Origin: Candidatus Anoxychlamydiales bacterium
GTDB taxonomy: Bacteria; Chlamydiota; Chlamydiia; Chlamydiales; SM23-39
Direction of reading: 5' to 3'
Length of the DNA stretch: 29,002 bases
Assembly (NCBI GenBank): GCA_011064865.1
Contig: JAAKFX010000004.1
Coordinates: 1-29,002, forward strand
The notes under the pieces were generated by a model. It worked only from the letters and a program-made list of their open reading frames with translations. It ran no database searches and was not told the DNA's origin. The position numbers and the translations under genes were made by a program. Shown here one piece after another: positions 22,333 through 29,002 of this stretch. How positions within the stretch are numbered: the stretch's first letter is position 1; each line of letters starts with the position of its first letter.

Positions 22333-24474
22333 ATGAAAATAAAATTTTTATTATTAGTTTTGTTCATTTGTATTAATTTCAAGGTATATGCACTGAATAA
22401 TGCAGATCTATATTTTGAGAATTTAAACAGAGCTAAAAATATTGAGTATAAAATAAAAAATGAATTGCCTTTTGTCTATAATCAGATGGGCCTTGGGGGC
22501 TATTTTGCTATGCCATCTGCAAGATCTCAAGATATGGGAGAGATAGCATTTTCATATTCACACTCTTCTCCATATCAAATATTGGGAGTGAATTTGGCTT
22601 ACTTTGATCATTTAGAGCTATCTGCTAATTTTTGGATTTTTAATGATCTTTTGGAGGGGAATTTTGGGAAAATGGGATATGGTGATGATGCTGATAGAGC
22701 TGCTAATGTAAAGCTGATTTTACTAAGTCAGAAAGATGGTTTTTCTTATTTACCTGAGATTGCAATTGGACTGAACGATTTTTATGGATCTAAAAGATTT
22801 TATTCTAAATATATTGTTATAACAAAACAGTTTATAGATCAAAATTTAGAAGCATCTATTGGTTTTGGAGCGGGGAGGATAAAGGGTTTTTTTGCAGCAA
22901 TTTCTTATTTTCCATTTTTCAAAAAGCTAAGCTTTTTAAAAAAGACAGCTATTTTTGCAGAGTACGATGCTAATGATTATAAAAATAGAGATGAGGAGCA
23001 TCCAAAAGCAAAAGATGTAAATTTTCCAATAAATTTGGGTCTCAATTTTTCATTTTTCGATATTCTAGATTTTTCCGTTAGTTCTAATCGGGGAAAAAAT
23101 GTCGCAATTGGCGTAACTACTCATTATAATATTGGCAAATCTAAAGGTCTTTTTCCAAAATATTTAGATCCACCGCTTTTATGTGATTTTATCAGATCAG
23201 AGAGTGATTTGAGTAAAACTCTTGTATCAGCTTTTAAAGATGGGGGATTTGATCTTATGAAAATTTCAGCTTTTGTTGCTCAACAAGATCAAAAGTGTTT
23301 GAGTTTGCAGATAATAAATCAAAGATATAGAGATGAAAAAATAGTAAAGAAGAGAATTAATAATATTTTATCTAATGTAGAGATAGATGATTATCAAAAT
23401 ATAATCGTTAGAGTTGAATCTGAAGCACTAGCTTTACATGAATATAAATTTACAAATAAATATCTAAAAAATTTTAAAGAAAAAAAAATAGGGGAGTTTG
23501 AATTTGAAGCTCTCAGCCCTATAGAGGATTTCTGCATAAAAGAAGATGAGAGGTATGAAAAGATAATATTTAAAAATAAAAAAAATCCTTGGAATTTAAC
23601 TGTTCGTCCTAAAATTAATGCATTTTTTGGAGCTTGCAGAGGTAAATTTAAATATGACGCTGGAGCTCTAGCTAACTTGGAAGGTTTTCTTCCAGAAGGG
23701 AGTCTAAAAGGAAGTCTCTTAAATGATTTATATTATAATTTACAAATTAGCTATATAGCAAAATTATCTAGCGCTAAGGTTGGCTCTCGCGATAGATATA
23801 ATCCATCTCAAATTATTCATGTTAGATCTGATTTTGTGAAATATTTCGAAACCAATACATTTCATGTTGATAATGCATATGTTCAAAAAAATATGAATTT
23901 ATCAAAAAAAATGTTTGGAAAAATAGCTTTAGGATATTTTGAGCTTGCCTATGCCGGTATTGCTATAGAGGCTTTATATTATCCTGCGTGTTCCAATTTT
24001 GCTTTTTCTATTGAAGCTGCAAACATTTATAAAAGAACTTTTACGGGCCTTGGTTTTCAAAAAAAAATAAGAAAATGGAATAACACTAAAGAAGAATTTG
24101 AAAAATTCATTGGCTTTCAATACTTTTTAAATCTGTTTTTAGATTTTAAATTTTTAGATTTGAGCTTAAAAACATCTATAGGGCAGTTTTTAGCTAAAGA
24201 TAAAGGAATAAAACTTGAGCTTTTCAAATACTTTAAAAGCGGTTTTGAGATTTCTATTTGGACTACATTTACAGATAAGGTTGATATAGTTAATAACAAA
24301 AGATATTTCGATAAAGGTTTTTCGATAACTATTCCAATGGATCTTTTCATGAATAAATCTAGTAGAAAAAAAGTAAACTTTAAAATGAGTGAATGGCTTA
24401 GAGATGTAGGTGCTAAGGCTTATACAGGAAAAGAGCTTTATCCAATTATTCATGATGAAAGAAACTCTTATTGA
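22333..24474 (+). CDS. YjbH-like outer-membrane beta-barrel protein
   Basis: 713 residues, close to E. coli YjbH (about 698). A signal peptide covers 1-20. Next comes the family's opening block 'QMGLGGYFAMPSARSQDMGEIAFSYS' (about 51-76: the Gly-Gly-Tyr/Leu-x-x-Met-Pro-Ser-Ala-Arg pattern) and 'LAYFDHLELSANFW'. The first domain (to about 280) is a small barrel with 'IAIGLNDFYGSKRFYSKYIV' and 'GFGAGRIKG'. A periplasmic middle (about 290-420) and a second set of strands (about 430-690) follow. In enterobacteria YjbEFGH is tied to exopolysaccharide export, and YjbH is thought to be the outer-membrane part. Here it stands alone, with no YjbE/F/G partner in view and divergent from greA. It has its own promoter but no ribosome binding site. 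What it exports, if anything, is unknown. Confidence 0.75.
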   Translation: MKIKFLLLVLFICINFKVYALNNADLYFENLNRAKNIEYKIKNELPFVYNQMGLGGYFAMPSARSQDMGEIAFSYSHSSPYQILGVNLAYFDHLELSANFWIFNDLLEGNFGKMGYGDDADRAANVKLILLSQKDGFSYLPEIAIGLNDFYGSKRFYSKYIVITKQFIDQNLEASIGFGAGRIKGFFAAISYFPFFKKLSFLKKTAIFAEYDANDYKNRDEEHPKAKDVNFPINLGLNFSFFDILDFSVSSNRGKNVAIGVTTHYNIGKSKGLFPKYLDPPLLCDFIRSESDLSKTLVSAFKDGGFDLMKISAFVAQQDQKCLSLQIINQRYRDEKIVKKRINNILSNVEIDDYQNIIVRVESEALALHEYKFTNKYLKNFKEKKIGEFEFEALSPIEDFCIKEDERYEKIIFKNKKNPWNLTVRPKINAFFGACRGKFKYDAGALANLEGFLPEGSLKGSLLNDLYYNLQISYIAKLSSAKVGSRDRYNPSQIIHVRSDFVKYFETNTFHVDNAYVQKNMNLSKKMFGKIALGYFELAYAGIAIEALYYPACSNFAFSIEAANIYKRTFTGLGFQKKIRKWNNTKEEFEKFIGFQYFLNLFLDFKFLDLSLKTSIGQFLAKDKGIKLELFKYFKSGFEISIWTTFTDKVDIVNNKRYFDKGFSITIPMDLFMNKSSRKKVNFKMSEWLRDVGAKAYTGKELYPIIHDERNSY

Positions 24475-24562
24475 TAGTTAAAAAAAATATATTTTAGAGC
24501 ATTGATGTAAAAAACTAAAAGATGCTAATGTTGAGATATTTATTATATAAAAGAGGAACAAA

Positions 24563-26182
24563 ATGATTGAAACAGAAGATTTTACAAAGAAGCAAGAAGA
24601 GATTTTACAAAAGTATGTCTCAAACACTTCAAGTAATATATTTGTTTTAAAAAATCTTCCTGAAGTTATAAAAGGTGCTCTTTTTTCAAGATATTCAAGA
24701 TCTTCTTTAAGTCTTAAAACGTTGCTTTTAAAGGATTTTATTTTAAATGATGAGGTGAATTTTGAAGAGATCGATCAGAATATAAATGGAGAAAATGATC
24801 AATATATAGCCATTCAAAAAGCACAAACATTTTACGATAGGATATTAGATGGTTATGGCGATGATTCAATAGGGGAGCTCGGTGGCGCTCATTTAGCAAT
24901 AGAAAATGTGTCTATTATAGCTGCAAAGGTAATTGAAGATTCAAGAATAGGGGGATCTCCTTTAGAAAAATCAACAAGATATATATGTTTCGATAAAAAA
25001 GTAAATGGAGAATATCTATTTTATAAAGAGCCTATTTTGATGACATCAGCTTATAAAAAATTGTATTTAGAAACATGCAATCTGCTTTTCGATACTTACG
25101 CAAATTTAATTCCTCCAATGACAAAATTAATGAAAGAAACCTTTCCAAAAGAGGAGAATATCTCTGATGTAGCTTATAGAGCGGCTCTCAGAGCTAAAGT
25201 TTTGGATTGTTTAAGAGGGCTTCTTCCTGCATCGACTTTGACTAATTTAGGTGTTTTTGGAAATGGCCGTTTTTATGAGAGCTTAATTCGTAAAATGTCA
25301 ACTCATAATCTAACTGAGATGCAAGATATCGCAAAAGATGCATATACTGAACTATATAAAGTTATTCCATCATTTATTAGAAGAACGAATCAATCATCTA
25401 AAAATCAAATCTCCTATAATAATTTTATAGATCAGACTAGAAAAAATTTAAAAATATTATCCGATGAACATTCAAAGTTTTTAGATGAGCAAACAAGTGC
25501 AGGGATTCATTTAATTAACTCAGATCCAGATGCTGTATATAAGGTTGTGGCAGCTCTTCTTTTTGAACATAATCAAAAAGATTTACACTCTTTTCAAAAA
25601 TATGCTAAAAATCTATCCAATGAAGAGATTTTAAGAATTTTTGAAGCAACAGCGGCTGCTAGAGAAAATCGTAGACATAAATCGCCTAGAGCTTTAGAAA
25701 ATGCTGTTTTTACTTTTGAGATGGTTGCAGATTTTGGTATATATCGCGATCTTCAAAGACATAGAATGTTAACTCAAGAAAGACAGCTGTTAACTTCCGA
25801 TTATGGCTATTATACTCCTAAAGAAATTATTGGAACTGAAATGGAAAAAGATTATGAAAATGCAATAAAGGCTGCAAAAAAAGCTTATGATCAAATCTCA
25901 ACCGAGCTTAAAGAAGAGGCTCAGTACGTTGTTCCGATGGCTTATAATTTGCATTGGTATTTCACTATAAATCTTAGATCCTTGCAATGGCTCTCAGAAA
26001 TTCGCTCTGCCCCCGCTGGCCATCCAAATTATAGATTTGTAGCGCAAGAAATGGCAAAACAAGTCTTTTCAAAATTTCCTCAATTTGAATGTTTTTTCAA
26101 ATTTGTCGATTTTGAAGGATATGATTTAGGTAGAATGGGCCAAGAAATTAAAAGAGTAGAAAAAACAAAAATAAAACTATGA
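24563..26182 (+). CDS. thyX: Double-length ThyX-type thymidylate synthase
   Basis: FAD/NADPH-dependent methylation of dUMP to dTMP. 539 residues against 210-260 for ordinary ThyX. Two ThyX-like halves are visible. The N-half has 'GGSPLEKSTRYICF' (S132 to Y140), matching the S-x-x-E-x-S-x-R-Y end of the ThyX signature but lacking its RHR. The C-half has 'RDLQRHRMLTQERQLL' (RHR at 399-401), which keeps the RHR start but not the N-E-x-S-x-R end. The family tail 'NLRSLQWLSEIRSAPAGHPNYRFVAQEMA' follows. Proteins of this size and plan occur in chlamydiae (CT632 in C. trachomatis, as I recall). It has a good ribosome binding site (AGAGGAA). Its stop overlaps the next start by ATGA, tying dTMP synthesis to aromatic amino acid uptake in one operon. 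Confidence 0.88.
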   Translation: MIETEDFTKKQEEILQKYVSNTSSNIFVLKNLPEVIKGALFSRYSRSSLSLKTLLLKDFILNDEVNFEEIDQNINGENDQYIAIQKAQTFYDRILDGYGDDSIGELGGAHLAIENVSIIAAKVIEDSRIGGSPLEKSTRYICFDKKVNGEYLFYKEPILMTSAYKKLYLETCNLLFDTYANLIPPMTKLMKETFPKEENISDVAYRAALRAKVLDCLRGLLPASTLTNLGVFGNGRFYESLIRKMSTHNLTEMQDIAKDAYTELYKVIPSFIRRTNQSSKNQISYNNFIDQTRKNLKILSDEHSKFLDEQTSAGIHLINSDPDAVYKVVAALLFEHNQKDLHSFQKYAKNLSNEEILRIFEATAAARENRRHKSPRALENAVFTFEMVADFGIYRDLQRHRMLTQERQLLTSDYGYYTPKEIIGTEMEKDYENAIKAAKKAYDQISTELKEEAQYVVPMAYNLHWYFTINLRSLQWLSEIRSAPAGHPNYRFVAQEMAKQVFSKFPQFECFFKFVDFEGYDLGRMGQEIKRVEKTKIKL

Positions 26183-27381
26183 CAGATTTAAAATTAAAAC
26201 CTGGTAGCGTTTTTGGTGGTATGCTGCTCATTGCAGGCAGCTGCATTGGCGCTGGAATGTTAGGACTTCCTGTACTGCTCGGCCTTACTGGCTTTTTCCC
26301 ATCATTAATACTGCTTTTTGTATCATGGATTTTTATGACCTATACGGGGCTTTTATTAATAGAGGTTAATGGTTGGTTTTATGAAAGAGTAAATATTATC
26401 TCAATGGCTGAAAAAGCTTTCGGATCTATTGGTAGACTTATTAGTTGGACTCTGTATTTGTTTTTATTTTATTCTCTACTAGTCGCCTATATCGCAGGTA
26501 GTGGCAAGCTGTTTTCTTCATTTTTGCCTTTTGCTATATCGCAAAATATCTCGGGTATAATTTTTGTAATTTTTTTTGGAATTTTAGTCTATTTCGGCAC
26601 TAAAGTTGTCGATTTTTCAAATCGTTTACTTATGGCTGGATTAGTCCTTACTTATCTTATCATGATTTTTTTAGGTATTTCTAAAATAAATCCAAGTCTG
26701 TTTTTACATGTAGATATGAAATATTTTCTGCTCCCTTTAGCAGTGCTCATTACTTCTTTTGGTTTTCATAATATGATACCTTCTGTCACAGCTTACATGA
26801 AAGGGGATCTTAAAAGGACGAAAATTGCGATTTTAGGTGGGAGTTTCACTGCTCTAGTAATCTATCTTTTTTGGATTGTGTTAATTGTTGGAATAGTCCC
26901 AGTTGGGGGCAAATTCGGGCTTCTGCAGGCATACAATCTAGGTGCAGAGGCAACTATATCATTGAGAAATATACTGCAGTCAAAAGCTGTTGTTACTTTC
27001 GCTGCATGGTTTTCATTTTTTGCAATTGTCACATCTTTTCTAGCTCAATCTTTGGGTCTTATGCATTTTATAGCAGATGGTTTAAAGGTAAAACCCAATT
27101 ATAAAAATAACTGGTGGTTAGCTCTTTTAGCGATTGTTCCACCACTCATTTTTGCACTCAGTTATCCAAATATATTTTTTAAAGCTTTAGGGTTTGCAGG
27201 AGCATATTGCGCTGTTATAATATTTTGTATCTTTCCAGCTTTAATGGTGTGGATAGGTAGATATATTAATAAAGAGACTAGCTCTTATCATGTAAAAGGT
27301 GGAAAAATATCTTTAATACTAGTCATACTGTTTTCTATTGTTATAATAGTTAATCAACTATTTACTTCTTTTAGTAAATAA
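26179..27381 (+). CDS. tyrP: Aromatic amino acid permease, HAAAP family (first of two)
   Basis: Inner-membrane proton-coupled uptake of tyrosine and/or tryptophan. 400 residues, the size of E. coli TyrP (403), with about eleven hydrophobic segments. The first carries the family's substrate-site block 'GGMLLIAGSCIGAGMLGLPV' (14-33). 'SFGFHNMIPSVTAYMKGDLKRTKIAILGG' at about 190-220 is the HAAAP signature loop, and 'FFAIVTSFLAQSLGLMHFIADGL' follows TM8. The ATG overlaps the thyX stop. Both copies keep the Gly-Ala-Gly-Met-Leu-Gly-Leu-Pro motif. As in Chlamydia (tyrP_1/tyrP_2), the gene is duplicated in tandem; the copies differ enough that different substrate preference is plausible. For an intracellular parasite this is a supply line for host aromatic amino acids. 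Confidence 0.93.
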   Translation: MTDLKLKPGSVFGGMLLIAGSCIGAGMLGLPVLLGLTGFFPSLILLFVSWIFMTYTGLLLIEVNGWFYERVNIISMAEKAFGSIGRLISWTLYLFLFYSLLVAYIAGSGKLFSSFLPFAISQNISGIIFVIFFGILVYFGTKVVDFSNRLLMAGLVLTYLIMIFLGISKINPSLFLHVDMKYFLLPLAVLITSFGFHNMIPSVTAYMKGDLKRTKIAILGGSFTALVIYLFWIVLIVGIVPVGGKFGLLQAYNLGAEATISLRNILQSKAVVTFAAWFSFFAIVTSFLAQSLGLMHFIADGLKVKPNYKNNWWLALLAIVPPLIFALSYPNIFFKALGFAGAYCAVIIFCIFPALMVWIGRYINKETSSYHVKGGKISLILVILFSIVIIVNQLFTSFSK

Positions 27382-27403
27382 ACAAAAAACATGTAGGAAT
27401 GTC

Positions 27404-28642
27404 ATGATTCAGACAAATAAATTTTTGGGATCTATTTTATTAATTTCGGGAACTACTATAGGTGCGGGGATGCTAGGTCTGCCTGTAACTACAGGGTTTG
27501 CTGGCTTTTTCCCAACTTTGATTTTTTTGTTTTTGTTTTGGGGCTACATGTTAATTACGGCTTTTTTGTATTTAGAAGCAAATCTCTCGGTTAAAGGAAA
27601 TGTCAATTTAGTTACTATGGCAGAACATACCTTAGGTTTTTGGGGAAAAGCTGTAGCTTGGATCTTTTATCTACTACTTTTATATTCTTTAACAGCTGCT
27701 TATATGGCAGGATCTGCTCCACTTTTTACTGAAGCTATCAGATTTTTCACCGGATATACGATTCCTTCTTGGGCAGGACCTCTGCCGCTTATTGCTATTT
27801 TTGGTATTTTTATATATTTGGGATCAGCTTCGTCTGATTATATCAATAGAATTTTGATGTTTGGGTTAATAGCAGCTTACTTAATTTTAGCAATTTTACT
27901 TCCAGCGCATGCTGATTTTAATTTAATAAAGCATATGGATACAAAAGCTGTTGTATTTAGCTTTCCTATTCTATTAACTTCATATGGTTTTCATATTATT
28001 ATTCCAACGCTAACTAATTATATGCGTCATGATGTAAAAAAAATGAAATTAGCTTTAGTCATTGGTAGCTTGATTCCTTTAATAATCTATATTGTTTGGG
28101 AGTTTTTGGTATTAGGAACTGTTCAGGTAAGCGGAGATAATAGTCTTTCTCAAATGTATATCGATGGGCAGGGCTCTACAGCTCCTTTGATAAATAATTT
28201 GGTAAATGTTTTAAAGCTTCCTTGGGTTGCTAAAGTTGCAAATATTTTTTCTTTTTGCGCTATTATAACATCTTTTATCGGAGTAACTCTTAGTTTAACA
28301 GATTTTTTAACAGATGGTTTTAAACTCAAACGAAATAAAAAAGGAAGACTGCTTGCTTGTATATTAACGTTTTTGCCCCCTTTAATATTTGTGTACGGAT
28401 ATCAAAGAGTCTTTTTAACAGCGCTTCAGTTTGCGGGGGTATTCGTTGCTGTTTTACTTTGTATTCTGCCAGCTTTAATGACCTGGCAAGTAAAAGAGGC
28501 TAAATTTTATCAATCCTTCAAAGGAAGAATTTTACTTGTTGTCGTAATTTTTATTGCTGTAGCTATAATTGGATTGGATATAGCTGAAGAGATGGGTTAT
28601 TTGAAAAATTTTATTAGCGGTTATCTAAATCAAAATGTTTAA
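27404..28642 (+). CDS. tyrP: Aromatic amino acid permease, HAAAP family (second of two)
   Basis: 412 residues with about eleven transmembrane segments. It aligns by eye with the preceding gene along its whole length: 'GSILLISGTTIGAGMLGLPVTTGFAGFFPT', 'LLLYSLTAAYMAGSAPLF', 'SYGFHIIIPTLTNYMRHDVKKMKLALVIGS', 'CAIITSFIGVTLSLTDFLTDGFKLKRNKKG' and 'FLPPLIFVYGYQRVFLTALQFAGVFVAVLLC'. In the signature loop Met-Ile-Pro-Ser-Val-Thr-Ala-Tyr of copy 1 becomes Ile-Ile-Pro-Thr-Leu-Thr-Asn-Tyr, a change near the expected substrate path. AGGA lies 8 nt before the ATG, 22 nt after copy 1. The last 8 nt overlap the uvrB start. Confidence 0.93.
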   Translation: MIQTNKFLGSILLISGTTIGAGMLGLPVTTGFAGFFPTLIFLFLFWGYMLITAFLYLEANLSVKGNVNLVTMAEHTLGFWGKAVAWIFYLLLLYSLTAAYMAGSAPLFTEAIRFFTGYTIPSWAGPLPLIAIFGIFIYLGSASSDYINRILMFGLIAAYLILAILLPAHADFNLIKHMDTKAVVFSFPILLTSYGFHIIIPTLTNYMRHDVKKMKLALVIGSLIPLIIYIVWEFLVLGTVQVSGDNSLSQMYIDGQGSTAPLINNLVNVLKLPWVAKVANIFSFCAIITSFIGVTLSLTDFLTDGFKLKRNKKGRLLACILTFLPPLIFVYGYQRVFLTALQFAGVFVAVLLCILPALMTWQVKEAKFYQSFKGRILLVVVIFIAVAIIGLDIAEEMGYLKNFISGYLNQNV

Positions 28643-29002
28643 GTTAACAACTCCTTTTGAGCCAAAAGGCGATCAACCTCAGGCTATTGAAAAATTATCA
28701 AATGGCATTTTAGAAAAAAAAGATGCGCAGGTGCTTCTTGGTATCACTGGCTCTGGTAAGACCTATACTATGGCAAGTGTTATTCAAAGAGTGCAAAAAT
28801 CAACTCTAATTTTAGCGCATAATAAAACTCTAGCAGCTCAGCTCTATCAAGAATTTAAAACCTTTTTTCCTGATAATGCCGTTGAATATTTCGTCTCTTA
28901 TTATGATTATTATCAGCCAGAAGCCTATATCGCTAGAACAGATACTTATATAGAAAAGGATTTAGCTATCAACGATACAATCGATAAGATGAGACTTAGC
29001 GC
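28635..29002 (+). CDS. uvrB: Excinuclease ABC subunit UvrB, N-terminal part (runs off the window)
   Basis: Damage-verification helicase-like subunit of nucleotide excision repair. 122 codons are visible and the frame is open at the window end. The start 'MFKLTTPFEPKGDQPQAIEKL' is the standard UvrB opening. Walker A 'LGITGSGKT' is at about 35-43, then 'STLILAHNKTLAAQLYQEFK'. The beta-hairpin region that clamps DNA, 'EYFVSYYDYYQPEAYIARTDTYIEKD', is present with its Tyr residues. The ATG lies inside the last codons of the second permease gene (8-nt overlap), so it belongs to the thyX-tyrP-tyrP transcript. Confidence 0.97.
   Translation, partial: MFKLTTPFEPKGDQPQAIEKLSNGILEKKDAQVLLGITGSGKTYTMASVIQRVQKSTLILAHNKTLAAQLYQEFKTFFPDNAVEYFVSYYDYYQPEAYIARTDTYIEKDLAINDTIDKMRLS

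Noticed and set aside
1..29002. tRNA, rRNA, CRISPR, IS element or prophage
   Set aside because: All gaps between genes were read; no T-loop/anticodon pattern, spaced repeat array, transposase or terminal inverted repeat was found.

Overview
The window is AT-rich (by eye about 30% GC), densely coded, and has the gene content of a chlamydia outside the genus Chlamydia (an 'environmental' chlamydia). Four things support this. GreA carries a very long N-terminal extension. There is a double-length (about 540 aa) ThyX. Two tyrosine/tryptophan-type permeases sit in tandem. A block 5-formyl-THF cyclo-ligase / YwqK-type lipoprotein / two membrane-anchored proteins corresponds, as I recall it, to C. 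trachomatis CT649-CT648-CT647-CT646, which lies next to recA (CT650). Several MOMP-like (Lpg1974-type) beta-barrel paralogs and a glucokinase fit an environmental lineage better than a Chlamydia species. No rRNA, tRNA, IS element, CRISPR array or prophage was seen.

Layout. 1-2334: the 3' end of a probable polyprenyl synthetase converges on recA, with a shared bidirectional terminator; glucokinase is divergent from recA. 2331-11671: a cell-surface/host-interaction block with three tandem MOMP-like porins (minus strand), a class II Fic protein, an NlpC/P60 peptidase, a small secreted Cys/Lys-rich protein, two paralogous secreted Asp-box (BNR) repeat proteins, and a fourth MOMP-like protein. This block separates recA from the ygfA cluster. 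11797-15750: a tightly overlapping minus-strand operon of a PilM/GspL-like protein, a PilN/PilO/GspM-like protein, a MORN/YwqK lipoprotein and ygfA. 15901-17391: yggT, dus and acylphosphatase, overlapping. 17660-18795: rdgB and a YacP-type NYN protein. 18978-19833: two small proteins with strong ribosome binding sites and glycine-rich hydrophobic tails, one with a perfect eight-glycine zipper. 19995-22145: greA, reading away from a divergent YjbH-like outer-membrane protein (22333-24474). 24563-29002: thyX, two HAAAP permeases and the start of uvrB, coupled by overlaps or short gaps.

How the genes fit together. Housekeeping genes (DNA repair and recombination, nucleotide pool cleaning, thymidylate synthesis, transcript cleavage, tRNA modification, aromatic amino acid uptake) frame two accessory zones. 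The first is the surface block; the second is the pair of glycine-rich small proteins. The best candidates for something new are the glycine-zipper pair, the PilM/GspL-like operon as a possible cryptic secretion or pilus platform, the two Asp-box repeat proteins, and the ThyX whose signature motif looks split between its two halves. All homology statements come from reading motifs; no database search was possible.
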